DNA from: Bacillus carboniphilus
Lineage (GTDB): Bacteria > Bacillota > Bacilli > Bacillales > JC228
Direction of reading: 5' to 3'
NCBI RefSeq assembly: GCF_039522365.1
Contig: NZ_BAAADJ010000061.1
Location: forward strand, 1-64,000
DNA: 64,000 bases
Position 1 is the stretch's first letter. Every line of letters begins with the position of its first letter. The notes below the pieces were generated by a model. That model had not been told where the DNA came from. It saw nothing but the letters and a program-made list of their open reading frames with translations, and did not search any database. Of the stretch, positions 15,425 through 24,509 are shown one piece after another. The position numbers and the translations under genes were made by a program.

Positions 15425-16411
15425 ATGAACACCACACATCTTTCAGCTTCTGAAAAAGCCTATCTATGGACAAATTATGTGGTGGATAGTATGGCAATCT
15501 GTTGTATTCAATATTTTATCGAAACTAGTGAAGATGAGGACATTAAGAAAGTCTTAGAATATGCTCTAGGACTGTCTCAAATACATACTAAAAAAGTGGC
15601 CGAAATATTTTCAGAAGAGGACCATCCGATCCCAATTGGTTTCACCAGTGAGGATGTAAATCTGAATGCACCCAAGCTATTTGCTGATGAATTTATTCTG
15701 TTATATGTTCATCAGCTGGCTAATTTAGGATTGACCTTTTACTCTAAAGCTTTGGGCATGGTAGCACGTGAGGATGTCCATGCTTTTTATAAAGAATGTT
15801 TAGGCTCTTCCTCCGAGTTGAATTCACGAACTAAAGAGCTCTTACTTAATAAAGGATTGTATGTCAGACCCCCTTATATTCCAGATCGTGAAGAACCTGA
15901 AATGATCCAATACATAGGGTTCTTAAAGGGATTTTTAGGAGAAAAGCGACCTTTAACTTCTTTAGAAATCGCAAACCTATTTTTTAACGTACAAACAGTT
16001 GAGGTTGTAAAGACATTACTAATTGGTTTTGCACAGGTTACTGAAACGAAAGACGTAAGAGATTTTTTAACACGGGGTAAAGAACTCGGTACAAAAGTGT
16101 TACAACAGCTACGGTCAGTTCTAGAAGATGCAGATTTAGGAAGTTCATCACCATGGTATACGTATGTGTCGGACTCTAAAATATCACCGTTTTCTGACAA
16201 ACTGATTATGTTTCATGGAGCCATTCTAAACGGTGCTGGAATTGAACAATACGGCTTCAGTTTAGCTACGATTATGCGTCGCGATATCGGAGCAAAATAC
16301 GCACAGCTGATAACGGAAATGATGACATATGCAGATGATGGAATGAATTTGATGATAAAAAATGGTTGGATGGAACAACCTCCAATGGCTGTAAAAAGAA
16401 CTAAACAGTAA
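15425..16411 (+). CDS. DUF3231 family protein (two-unit form)
   Basis: 328 aa with two homologous helical halves. Each half has the sequence: helical start (LSASEKAYLWTNYVVDSMAI; then KRPLTSLEIANLFFNV), a proline-rich link after the second helix (DHPIPIGFTSEDVN; ADLGSSSPWYTYV), and a closing helix with NGWMEQPP. No signal peptide. AGGAGG precedes the ATG. First of a tandem pair with the next gene, about 45% similar by eye. Spore association is suspected for the family, not shown here. Confidence 0.85.
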   Translation: MNTTHLSASEKAYLWTNYVVDSMAICCIQYFIETSEDEDIKKVLEYALGLSQIHTKKVAEIFSEEDHPIPIGFTSEDVNLNAPKLFADEFILLYVHQLANLGLTFYSKALGMVAREDVHAFYKECLGSSSELNSRTKELLLNKGLYVRPPYIPDREEPEMIQYIGFLKGFLGEKRPLTSLEIANLFFNVQTVEVVKTLLIGFAQVTETKDVRDFLTRGKELGTKVLQQLRSVLEDADLGSSSPWYTYVSDSKISPFSDKLIMFHGAILNGAGIEQYGFSLATIMRRDIGAKYAQLITEMMTYADDGMNLMIKNGWMEQPPMAVKRTKQ

Positions 16412-16501
16412 TAAACCACTTGAAAAATGCTGTAAAGTTTAAACATCCCAACGGCTGTCAGTTACAATGCGACCAATTCGTTCTTGAAAGAGGGTTCAAA
16501 G

Positions 16502-17518
16502 ATGAAAGATAAAACAAAATTATCATTTAATGTATCCGAAATGTCTAGCTTATGGACGCAATATATAAATGACTCGGTCATAATCTGTACTTGTGGGTAT
16601 TTTCTAGAGAAGGTTGAGGATGAAGAAATACAGCCGATTATCGAGAAAGTTTTTCGGATTGCTAAACAAAATCTCACTTTCCTAAAGGATCTATTTCAAA
16701 AAGAAGGATTTCCAGTCCCACAAGGGTTTACGGAAGAGGATGTGAACTATAACGCACCTAGACTGTTTTCAGATACGTTTGCCCTCACGTATATCAAGAA
16801 CTTATCTATGCTTTCCTTGCTTGCAAATGCAACAGCTTTAGGTTTGGTTACTAGACCGGATGTGGTCGCTTTTCACGAAAACATGCTAAAAGAAGCAGTG
16901 AGTGTTCATTCTGAAACGAGAGAGCTACTACTAAAGCAAGGTACATATGTCAAACCACCGTATATTCCAATCCCTGATAAAGTTGGATTTGTAACGAAAC
17001 AAAATTTCTTAGATGGGTTAGTTGGAAAAAAGAGACCTTTGACTAGCATTGAGATTAGTCATTTGTATTTTAATGTTCAAACGAATGCTTTTGGAAAAGC
17101 CATGATTATTGGTCTTGCCCAAACGTCGCAGGATCAAAGGGTCAAAAAGTTGTTACTTCGTGGAAAGGACATTTCTCAGAAGCACCTGGAACTTTTCAGA
17201 GATATCTTACAAGGGGAAAACCTTCCTGCTCCAAGTGGGTGGGATGCCACAGTAATGGATAGTACGACACAGGTTTTTTCAGATAAACTCACATTGTTTC
17301 ATGTTGGAGCCATGATTGCAGCAGGGGTTGGAAATTACGGAACGGCAATGGCAGCAAGCCCGAGAAAGGATATCGCATTAAAATATGCCTCTCTCATTCC
17401 GGAAATCTCAACCTATGCGGAGGAGATTGCAGAGTTCCTAATTGATAAGGGATGGATGGAAGAACCGCCAATGTCATGTAATCGGGATGAATTAATAAAA
17501 GAAGGAAAAAAAGAATAA
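16502..17518 (+). CDS. DUF3231 family protein (two-unit form)
   Basis: 338 aa paralogue of the preceding gene, aligning end to end (VSEMSSLWTQYINDSVIIC; GFPVPQGFTEEDVNYNAPRLF; KKRPLTSIEISHLYFNVQT; KGWMEEPPM). ATG 16502 has GAGGG 7 nt upstream; a TTG at 16484 is less likely. The 90-bp gap and lack of a terminator between them suggest cotranscription with the upstream copy, ended by the terminator at 17540. Confidence 0.85.
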   Translation: MKDKTKLSFNVSEMSSLWTQYINDSVIICTCGYFLEKVEDEEIQPIIEKVFRIAKQNLTFLKDLFQKEGFPVPQGFTEEDVNYNAPRLFSDTFALTYIKNLSMLSLLANATALGLVTRPDVVAFHENMLKEAVSVHSETRELLLKQGTYVKPPYIPIPDKVGFVTKQNFLDGLVGKKRPLTSIEISHLYFNVQTNAFGKAMIIGLAQTSQDQRVKKLLLRGKDISQKHLELFRDILQGENLPAPSGWDATVMDSTTQVFSDKLTLFHVGAMIAAGVGNYGTAMAASPRKDIALKYASLIPEISTYAEEIAEFLIDKGWMEEPPMSCNRDELIKEGKKE

Positions 17519-17539
17519 ATATCGTTGATACTATCGGTG

Positions 17540-17568
17540 TCTCGCCAAAAATGGCGAGATTTTTTTTC
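17540..17568 (+). terminator. intrinsic terminator of the DUF3231 pair
   Basis: TCTCGCC/GGCGAGA with loop AAAAAT and eight T. Confidence 0.9.
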
Positions 17569-17644
17569 CTATTTTCAGAAAAAAGATTGCATTAAACTGG
17601 AAAATGGAATATAGTACATTACAACAGTAACGCACTAGTTCAGA

Positions 17645-17672
17645 GGGACGAGGGGACAGGTTTTCTGTCCCA
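17645..17672 (+). repeat. GGGACA palindromic repeat, copy 14
   Basis: Forward copy (first box GGGACG). It lies 12 bp from inverted copy 15, making a head-to-head pair upstream of the GntR gene. Confidence 0.9.
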
Positions 17673-17683
17673 CTTAAGGACGG

Positions 17684-17712
17684 TGGGACAGTAAACCTGT
17701 CCCTGTGTCCCA
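17684..17712 (-). repeat. GGGACA palindromic repeat, copy 15
   Basis: Reverse copy, 8 bp before the AAAGGAGGTG ribosome binding site of the GntR gene, so it is probably in the operon's leader. Confidence 0.95.
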
Positions 17713-17730
17713 GTTAAAGGAGGTGCTTTC

Positions 17731-18111
17731 ATGATTATTAATTCGGATGGTACGAAGCCAATTTATGTGCAGATTGCGGAGTGGTTGGAGACGGAGATTT
17801 TGAATGAGCATATTAAAAGCGATGAGAAGATGTATTCTCAGTATCAGCTTGCGGAGATGTTTAATATCAATCCAGCTACGGCCGCAAAGGGTTTGAACAT
17901 ATTGGCCGATGGAGACATTCTGTATAAAAAACGTGGGTTAGGCATGTTTGTGACACCACATGCACGAGACGTCATATTATCGCGACGAAAAAATCAGATC
18001 TTAAAACTGCTCGTTCGTGACCTGGTTATGGAAGCAGAAAGGCTGAAGGTTAGTAAAGAAGAATTGATTGAAATGATTCGTTTTGAAGGGAAAGAGGGGG
18101 ATGGAGAATGA
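17731..18111 (+). CDS. GntR-family regulator (YtrA-like)
   Basis: 126 aa: N-terminal winged helix-turn-helix (residues 8-75; KPIYVQIAEWLETEIL, YSQYQLAEMFNINPATAAKGLNIL, GLGMFVT) plus a short helical C-terminus, the YtrA architecture that regulates ABC transporter operons. Its stop overlaps the ATPase start (ATGA), so it is the first gene of a four-gene operon it probably controls. AAAGGAGGTG precedes the ATG. Confidence 0.9.
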   Translation: MIINSDGTKPIYVQIAEWLETEILNEHIKSDEKMYSQYQLAEMFNINPATAAKGLNILADGDILYKKRGLGMFVTPHARDVILSRRKNQILKLLVRDLVMEAERLKVSKEELIEMIRFEGKEGDGE

Positions 18112-19010
18112 ATGTAATCAGTTGTAAGGGGCTAACGAAGCAATATGGATTGAAGCGAGCTCTTCACGATGTAAGTTTTACGATCACAGAAAATAAGATT
18201 ACAGGTCTCATCGGTCGAAATGGGGCCGGGAAGACGACTTTGTTACAAATTTTAGCGGGGCACATTCACCACAGTTCCGGGGAAGTTAACGTTTTTGGTG
18301 AAAATCCTTTTAATAGCTTAAAAGTATCTACAAATATGATTTTTATTGATGATTCTATGAATCTTCCACCTTCGCTTAGCTTGATAGAAATTTTAGAGAC
18401 GGCAAGAAGCTTTTACCCAAACTGGGATATGGAGCTGGCCGAAAGACTGCTTGATTACTTTTCTTTCTCTCCAGACATGAGTCACAGTGGGCTTTCAAAG
18501 GGGATGAGAAGTACGTTCAATATGATTCTGGGATTAGCAGCACGTTGTCCGCTTACCATCTTTGACGAACCGACAACTGGCATGGATTCTTCCGTTCGAA
18601 AGGATTTTTACCGTGCCCTGCTCAAGGATTTTATTGAACATCCAAGGACCATTATTCTATCGAGTCATTTGTTAGGGGAAGTTGAGAATCTCCTTGAAGA
18701 CATTCTGCTCATAAAAGAAGGGGAAAAGGTGTTCCACATGGCAGTTCCGGAATTGAAGGAATTTGCAATAGGAATCAGAGGGAGCGATGAGCTAGTGACC
18801 AAATGGACGAAAAACAAAAACGTGTTGTCCCGACAAAAAATCAGTGACCATGTATCCTATGTGGTTATAGAAAATGACCTAACTGACTCTGATACACAAG
18901 AAATGCGCAGGTTAGGACTCAACCTGTCTGCTGTAGAACTTGATGATTTATGTAGCTATCTCACAAGTAAAACGAAAGGGGGCATAGATGATGTATTTAA
19001 CAGAAACTAG
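18108..19010 (+). CDS. ABC transporter ATP-binding protein
   Basis: 300 aa. Walker A GRNGAGKTT (about residues 37-45), an atypical signature LSKGMRSTFNM in place of LSGGQ, Walker B LTIFDEPTTGMD and H-loop ILSSHLLGEVE; a C-terminal extension of about 80 aa follows. The pattern is that of YtrB/YhcH-type ATPases of GntR-linked transporters. It pairs with the permease overlapping its 3' end. Confidence 0.9.
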   Translation: MNVISCKGLTKQYGLKRALHDVSFTITENKITGLIGRNGAGKTTLLQILAGHIHHSSGEVNVFGENPFNSLKVSTNMIFIDDSMNLPPSLSLIEILETARSFYPNWDMELAERLLDYFSFSPDMSHSGLSKGMRSTFNMILGLAARCPLTIFDEPTTGMDSSVRKDFYRALLKDFIEHPRTIILSSHLLGEVENLLEDILLIKEGEKVFHMAVPELKEFAIGIRGSDELVTKWTKNKNVLSRQKISDHVSYVVIENDLTDSDTQEMRRLGLNLSAVELDDLCSYLTSKTKGGIDDVFNRN

Positions 19011-19743
19011 AAGTTTCGATGTTATAAAAGCCCAGTATCGGTATAAGTTAAAAGCTTATATGGGATCGTTTACTTCTCTTATTTTGGTACAGTTACTAGC
19101 TATGTTGTTTTCAATTGGTGGCAGCAGTCAGATGGGTGGTTCCAGTTCAACCGGAATCTCTTACGATATAAGTGTTTACTCTGGTAATCTTGTTTTAGCT
19201 TTCACATTCATGTGGATTTTCATCACAGCTATTACGGTTACCACCAAGCCGTACCGTTACGATGATTTTGCCTTTATTTCGAATAGACAAACCAGTAATC
19301 TGTCCAATATTTTATTCCTAGTAACGGCTAGCTTTATTGGCGGGGCATCAGCCGTTTTGTCAGGCTACCTTTTAAAAGTAATAATGCTTTTTTACTACGG
19401 AAGTGAGAACATCATTCAATCGTACAATTCTACACCCTTTGATGTCATAGGAGGGATTGTTGGAGCCTCCTTTTACCTTATTTTAATTGGAAGTTTAGGC
19501 TACCTAGTGGGTATGCTGACACAGCTACACAGTCTATTTAAATGGGTCCTTCCTGCTTTATTTCTTGGATTCCTTTTCCTTGGAGATCGGATCAATGGAT
19601 TTGAGGGAGTAATTGAATTCATTAACCGTGTATTTGTATCTGAAGAAATGCTTCTCGTATTTATATTAAAAGTCATTTTGTTCTCTGGTTGTTTGTTTCT
19701 AGTTACCATGTGGATGACAAATAGAATGGAGGTAAGAAAATGA
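18988..19743 (+). CDS. ABC transporter permease
   Basis: 251 aa with six hydrophobic segments. The start at 18988 overlaps the ATPase gene by 23 bp, with AAAGGGGG upstream (an adjacent ATG at 18991 is equally possible). A Gly/Ser-rich loop (GGSSQMGGSSSTG) follows the first helix. Likely forms a homodimer with the ATPase; transported substrate is unknown, but family members respond to cell-wall antibiotics. Confidence 0.8.
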   Translation: MMYLTETRSFDVIKAQYRYKLKAYMGSFTSLILVQLLAMLFSIGGSSQMGGSSSTGISYDISVYSGNLVLAFTFMWIFITAITVTTKPYRYDDFAFISNRQTSNLSNILFLVTASFIGGASAVLSGYLLKVIMLFYYGSENIIQSYNSTPFDVIGGIVGASFYLILIGSLGYLVGMLTQLHSLFKWVLPALFLGFLFLGDRINGFEGVIEFINRVFVSEEMLLVFILKVILFSGCLFLVTMWMTNRMEVRK

Positions 19744-20468
19744 ATATACTCGCTTTAATACCTCTTCTCATAATCATTATTATATTGGTTGGATTTAATT
19801 CTATTAACAAGAAACCACAGGCAAAACCAAAATATGTGAAAAGAAGAAAAAAGAATTTACTAGTCAGTGGATACGCTGCTCTTTTAGTTGTGGCCTTTGT
19901 TGCTTATCATTTTCTTCCACTAGATCGTTCAGATTTAAAAGAAATGGAAGATGACAGTCAAATTCGTGAGATGGATAAAGTATACGGCCAATTTTACAAG
20001 TCTTTACATCAAGGTAAAATCAATGAAATGAAAGATAAACATCCATATGAAAAGTGGGAATTTAACGTGGATGACCCTACCATTGGCTTCAGAAGTAACA
20101 ACATGGAAGCCTACGTAAATATTTTTATTGAAAAGAGTGCCGAGCTTGAAGGGAAGATGGAGGTAATCTATTTTAAAACACCTACAATCATTAACGGAAT
20201 AGACTTTACCGATAAAATTAAAGGATACCAAATGGATTACTTAGATGGTGAGTTGCTTGTTAAAGTACCCCATTCCAATGAATTGAAGCTAGCTAAATTC
20301 GGTAATGAATTTACTATCGAACAATTCTCAGGTGGAATCAGTTCGAGGTTCGGAACGCCAGAACAGAGAGTCATGGGTGATCATTTAATCTATGTGAAAT
20401 TACCACAAGATGTACAAATAATGAAGAATGATGGGAACTTTACCATTCAAGAAGTGAAACAGAAGTAA
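19740..20468 (+). CDS. membrane-anchored protein of the GntR-ABC operon
   Basis: 242 aa, overlapping the permease stop by 4 bp (ATGA). Two N-terminal hydrophobic segments (residues 1-20 and about 39-58) separated by a lysine-rich loop (KPKYVKRRKKN), then a 180-aa domain outside or at the membrane (GKINEMKDKHPYEKWEF, YQMDYLDGELLVKVPHSNE). I do not recognise the domain. Tight coupling suggests an accessory role for the transporter. Confidence 0.7.
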   Translation: MNILALIPLLIIIIILVGFNSINKKPQAKPKYVKRRKKNLLVSGYAALLVVAFVAYHFLPLDRSDLKEMEDDSQIREMDKVYGQFYKSLHQGKINEMKDKHPYEKWEFNVDDPTIGFRSNNMEAYVNIFIEKSAELEGKMEVIYFKTPTIINGIDFTDKIKGYQMDYLDGELLVKVPHSNELKLAKFGNEFTIEQFSGGISSRFGTPEQRVMGDHLIYVKLPQDVQIMKNDGNFTIQEVKQK

Positions 20469-20509
20469 GGGGTAAAAGAGTTTGTTATACTATTAAATAG
20501 GAAAAGTTT

Positions 20510-20561
20510 GGTTGCTGTAGCCGTTTTGATTTTCTAAAAGCGGGTTGCAGCACCTTTTTTT
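20510..20561 (+). terminator. intrinsic terminator of the GntR-ABC operon
   Basis: GGT.GCTG...CC pairs imperfectly with GGGTTGCAGCACC, followed by seven T. Confidence 0.7.
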
Positions 20562-20586
20562 ACAATTATGTGAAGGGAGGCCCATC

Positions 20587-21311
20587 TTGGATACAATCTT
20601 CATATTCGCATCAATCATTTTAGTGGCTTCCATCTTACAAACGAGTACCGGCTTCGGTTTTCCATCATGGCCACACCCTTTTTATTGATGATTTTTATCC
20701 CACAGGAAGCCATTCAAATAAATATTGTATTATCTTTGTTCATTTCGATACTTCTCATTCGCAAAATTAAGAATGACATTGATTTTTCAGTCCTTAAAAG
20801 ATTTATTATTGGGAGCATGGTAGGGGTACCCTTTGGTGTTTTATTATATTTTTCAATCAATCTTAGTACATTCAAATTAGTGGTTAGTCTCATTTTATTG
20901 AGTCTAACGCTCTTGTTAATGTTCCAAGTAAGAGTTAAAGCTACACCTGGTAGAGATTTTATAGTCGGAGGGATTTCAGGACTGCTCACATCTAGCATAG
21001 GTATGCCCGGGCCACCACTTTTATTATATTTTACGGGGACAGATACGAATAAAGGGAAGGTCCGCTCCACTACGTTGGCTTTTTATCTTTTTATTTATCT
21101 GGTGAGTCTAGTGACACAAATCATCACGACCGGTACAACAAATACGGTATGGATTTCAAGTACATACGTGCTGCCTGTTGTTTTACTCGGTTTACTGGTT
21201 GGCCAAGTCCTATATAAATGGTTAAACCAGCGGTTTTTTCGCTTATTTACTTACATACTCTTGGGGAGTACAGGGATGTATCTTTTGGTTGATAGTTTGA
21301 TCTCGCTTTGA
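20587..21311 (+). pseudogene. TauE/SafE-family permease, frameshifted near its start
   Basis: A GGGAGG site and TTG 20587 begin a frame reading DTIFIFASIILVASILQ then TSTGFGF, which runs into a stop; the rest of the protein (ATPFLLMIFIPQEAIQ onward, about 214 aa, seven hydrophobic segments, with SSIGMPGPPLLLYF) is in the next frame from 20667. One extra T in the TTTT run at 20658-20661 would join them into a normal 241-aa anion/sulfite exporter-type permease. It is either a sequencing error, a recent mutation or a phase-variable tract; initiation at ATG 20667 would lose the first helix. Confidence 0.8.
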
Positions 21312-21365
21312 CTTTTACTGGAAACCTTTTACCATTTGAAACGTAGGTAAGCTAGGGGGGATTGG

Positions 21366-21743
21366 ATGGATTATCAATTTAGGGAACTTTTCGTGTATTT
21401 AGCCATATTGTTTATACCCTATATTATTGCTGACATTTTGTTGCGGAAAAAAACAGGGGTTAAAATGAGATGGGTACAAAACAACTTTAAAGACCGAAAT
21501 CGGTTCTTTTTAACAGTTGACGTGATTGTGATGGTTTTTTCTTTACTCGCAACTGTTAACTTGACTATTAAGTATCCAGGTACACCGCCATTTATGATTA
21601 TTATATTTTTTCTCGTATCATCTCTGCTACAAGGGTTGGAGCAATGGCTTTATAAACGAGAAAAGCAAGAGCATTTACACACTTGGTTGGCTTCGGGGGT
21701 GATTTTTGCTTCGCTTGTGGCTATGGGGGTTGTGTTTTTATAA
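21366..21743 (+). CDS. DUF4181-like membrane protein
   Basis: 125 aa with four hydrophobic segments. The features LLRKKTGVKMRWVQNNFKDR after the first helix and LEQWLYKREKQEHLHTW match the DUF4181 pattern of Bacillaceae. TAGGGGGGATTGG precedes the ATG. Function unknown. Confidence 0.7.
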   Translation: MDYQFRELFVYLAILFIPYIIADILLRKKTGVKMRWVQNNFKDRNRFFLTVDVIVMVFSLLATVNLTIKYPGTPPFMIIIFFLVSSLLQGLEQWLYKREKQEHLHTWLASGVIFASLVAMGVVFL

Positions 21744-21802
21744 AATGTGATATAAGAAATGCAAAGGTCATCTGAGAAAATTAGAGAAGAAGGAGCGAGA
21801 AT

Positions 21803-22471
21803 TTGAAACAGTTGGACGTACTTGAACAATTATTCGAAGCAAACCGCAACGAGGAAAATGCGGTACAGATGGAAAAATATTTGAAGGACCACTTTCCGTT
21901 CTTCGGGATCAAAACACCATTGAGAAGAGAGTTAACCAAACAGTTTTTTCGCGAAACGGGAATTTTAAAGGAGCCTTTTCAACATGAATTCGTTCTGGAA
22001 TTGTGGGGAAAGAATGAGCGAGAATTTCAGGCTGTTGCCCTGGACTATATAAGTTACTATAAGAAAAAATTGGGTAAAGCGGACCTGTCTTTAATGGAGA
22101 CATTGATTACAACGAAGTCCTGGTGGGATACTATCGACATGCTAGCGCAGCATGGGGTGGGTAAAATTGCAATGGACTCACCGGAAGTTATTCCTGAAAC
22201 CATTGAAGGCTGGGCTTATGGTGAAAGCATGTGGTTGCGCCGGACAGCGATTCTTTTTCAGTTGAAGTATAAGGAAAAGACGGATGAGAATTTGTTATAT
22301 CGATACATAGTTGAAAATGCAGGGAGCAAGGAGTTCTTTATTCAAAAAGCGATTGGTTGGGCGTTGCGGGAGTATTCGAAAACGAACGCGGCGTCTGTGA
22401 GTAAATTTATAGAAGAGAATTCGCTTCCTAACTTGAGTGTTCGGGAAGGGAGTAAATATTTGGGGAAGTAG
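21803..22471 (+). CDS. AlkD-like DNA alkylation repair protein (HEAT-like repeats)
   Basis: 222 aa, all-helical DNA glycosylase of the AlkD type, which removes cationic alkylated bases (3-methyladenine, 7-methylguanine) without base flipping. Expected residues are present: TTKSWWDTIDMLAQHGVG (Trp and Asp pair), SMWLRRTAI (Arg) and AIGWALREYSK (Trp). Length matches the family. TTG start with AAGGAGCG upstream. Monocistronic by context. Confidence 0.9.
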   Translation: MKQLDVLEQLFEANRNEENAVQMEKYLKDHFPFFGIKTPLRRELTKQFFRETGILKEPFQHEFVLELWGKNEREFQAVALDYISYYKKKLGKADLSLMETLITTKSWWDTIDMLAQHGVGKIAMDSPEVIPETIEGWAYGESMWLRRTAILFQLKYKEKTDENLLYRYIVENAGSKEFFIQKAIGWALREYSKTNAASVSKFIEENSLPNLSVREGSKYLGK

Positions 22472-22517
22472 GTCTGTGGAGTAGCTGCTTTTTTTGTTTA
22501 GAGTCGGAGGGGGAAAC

Positions 22518-23759
22518 TTGGGTGGTGTGGATGTGAAGAGTTGGAAGAATCCAATATTGTTGATTTCTGGGGTCGGGATATCTTATTTGGGGAATTGGAT
22601 TTATTTGATAGCCCTGAATATAGCCGTTTTGAATTTGACAGGTTCGGCTGCAGCGATTGCAGGGTTGTTTATCATTCGACCGATTGCTACTTTAATTACA
22701 AATTTTTGGTCTGGTAGTGTCATTGATCGAGTGAATAAGAGAAGGTTATTGATATTTATAGATTTGATCCGGGGTCTCTTAGTTTTTCTGATTCCTTTTA
22801 TGGAATCTATTTGGAAGATTTACTTTATCCTGTTACTGATCAATATGGTTGGGTCATTTTTTGGACCTGCCTCTAATGTATACATAACAAAATTGATTCC
22901 ACCGGAGAATCGAAAACGATTTAATTCGATTATGAGTATGACTAGTTCGGGTGCTTTCCTCTTGGGACCAGCTATTGCAGGAACCCTTATCATGTTCGTG
23001 GATACTGACTTGTGTATTTTTATCAACGCCGTTACTTTTATTGTTTGTGCCTTTTTCATATATCTACTTCCAAATGTTGATGAAGAGAAAAAAGCTGTCC
23101 GGGAAAAAATTAGTTTTCAAACACTCGTTGCTGATTGGCAGGTAGTTAGAGAATTCATTATTAAAGCGAAGTTTTTCATCATGGTGTATTTATTGTTCCA
23201 AACGGCTACTTTAATTGGCTTTGCTCTAGATTCACAAGAGGTAACGTTTATTAAGCAGGTTTTAGATTTATCCGATCAGAAATACGGATTGATTGTTAGT
23301 ATTACAGGGGTTGGGGCAATTCTTGGAGCATTTGTTGCGGCACTTATTGCTAAGAAAGTCCCTTTAAAATTGTACGTGGGAGCTGGAATGTTTCTGACAT
23401 CCATCGGATATATATTATTCTATTCCTCCTTTAATTTTCTCACAGCTACTCTAGCCTTTGTCTTTCTAGGCTTTTTTATGGCATTCGCTAACGCTGGATA
23501 CGCTACATTTTTTCAGACACAAGTTCCTGAAGCCATCATGGGCCGGTTTGGAAGTTTAGCAGATATGGTTCAGGGAATAATTCAAATTGTACTTACACTT
23601 ATTTTAGGATTTTTTGCCGAAGTCTTTTCTTTACAGCTGATCTGTATTTTATTTTCCATAGTCAGTATTCTTTTTGCACTAAGTCTATTACTATATATCC
23701 TTCTGCCTTCAAACGCGGTCTATTTTCATGAAAGCTCAGGAGAAGGTGTAGAAGGCTAA
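22518..23759 (+). CDS. MFS transporter (MFS_3/enterobactin-exporter type)
   Basis: 413 aa with 12 hydrophobic segments. N-terminal ISGVGISYLGNWIYLIALNIAVLNLTGSA and the loop GSVIDRVNKRRLLIFIDLIRG (DRxxKR motif) are typical of the MFS_3 drug/siderophore exporters. TTG 22518 is picked because GGAGGGGG lies just upstream; GTG codons at 22527 or 22533 are alternatives. Substrate unknown. Confidence 0.85.
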   Translation: MGGVDVKSWKNPILLISGVGISYLGNWIYLIALNIAVLNLTGSAAAIAGLFIIRPIATLITNFWSGSVIDRVNKRRLLIFIDLIRGLLVFLIPFMESIWKIYFILLLINMVGSFFGPASNVYITKLIPPENRKRFNSIMSMTSSGAFLLGPAIAGTLIMFVDTDLCIFINAVTFIVCAFFIYLLPNVDEEKKAVREKISFQTLVADWQVVREFIIKAKFFIMVYLLFQTATLIGFALDSQEVTFIKQVLDLSDQKYGLIVSITGVGAILGAFVAALIAKKVPLKLYVGAGMFLTSIGYILFYSSFNFLTATLAFVFLGFFMAFANAGYATFFQTQVPEAIMGRFGSLADMVQGIIQIVLTLILGFFAEVFSLQLICILFSIVSILFALSLLLYILLPSNAVYFHESSGEGVEG

Positions 23760-23832
23760 AGGGATTGGGTAAACTTGGAAAAATTATGATATAGTGGAGG
23801 AAAGAAATGAAAACGGTAAAAGAGGGGACTTT

Positions 23833-24081
23833 ATGTTTTTTATCTTGCTAACTACTAGCTTAATTTTATCGATAACAGGTGGCGTTTTACTAGGTAAAGG
23901 GGAGCAGCCCATTGGGATTGGATTGTTAGTATCTGGTGTTCTACTATTCTTTATTTCTGCTTATTATTATCACCGTAAGAAAAAAGGGCGGAAGAGCGAC
24001 TGTTTGCCAGATTGCTATATCTTTGATTGTGATGATCCGTTTGATTGTGATGGACCGGACTGTGGACCGAATTGTAACTAA
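23833..24081 (+). CDS. small membrane protein with Cys/Asp-rich tail
   Basis: 82 aa. ATG 23833 has AGAGGGG upstream. Two hydrophobic helices (residues 2-20 and 28-46) and a basic turn (YYYHRKKKGRKSD) lead to a tail with six cysteines in CxxxC and DCxxxxC spacings and many aspartates, suggesting metal binding. No family recognised. It is 1 bp from the DUF2085 gene and likely cotranscribed. Confidence 0.7.
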   Translation: MFFILLTTSLILSITGGVLLGKGEQPIGIGLLVSGVLLFFISAYYYHRKKKGRKSDCLPDCYIFDCDDPFDCDGPDCGPNCN

Positions 24082-24082
24082 T

Positions 24083-24418
24083 ATGTGGAAAGATATAATC
24101 AGTTTACAATTCATACCTTGTCATCGGAGAAAAGAACGGTCTCTTGTTATTGGGGATTTTCAGTTTCCTATATGCTATCGTTGTATGTTTATCTTGGTGG
24201 GATATTTATTACTGCCTTTGTTATTTTTACTGAACATTCCTTTATATTGTGGCATTTTTTTACAGTTTCCTATGCTGATTGATGGTTTTACTCAGGCTAA
24301 GAAATGGAGGCTCAGCAACAACCTTTTAAGAAGTATAACAGGTTTAATGGCTGGGTTTGGTCAATCGGTAATAATTAAAGCTGCAGTGAGTTTTTTAGTT
24401 GGATTCATTATTAGCTAA
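24083..24418 (+). CDS. DUF2085 family membrane protein
   Basis: 111 aa. The DUF2085 signature is clear: PCHRRKERSLVIGDFQFPICYRCMFILVGY, then LIDGFTQ. Three hydrophobic segments. ATG 24083 lacks a clear binding site, so translation may be coupled to the gene ending at 24081. The conserved Cys/His residues near the membrane are of unknown function. Confidence 0.75.
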   Translation: MWKDIISLQFIPCHRRKERSLVIGDFQFPICYRCMFILVGYLLLPLLFLLNIPLYCGIFLQFPMLIDGFTQAKKWRLSNNLLRSITGLMAGFGQSVIIKAAVSFLVGFIIS

Positions 24419-24509
24419 ATGAGGTTGATGAAAAAGGACTGGGTCACTAGTGCTTTTTTATTGTTTAAAGAATTATAAAATCGCCTATTGTAAATAAATT
24501 TAATTGTAT

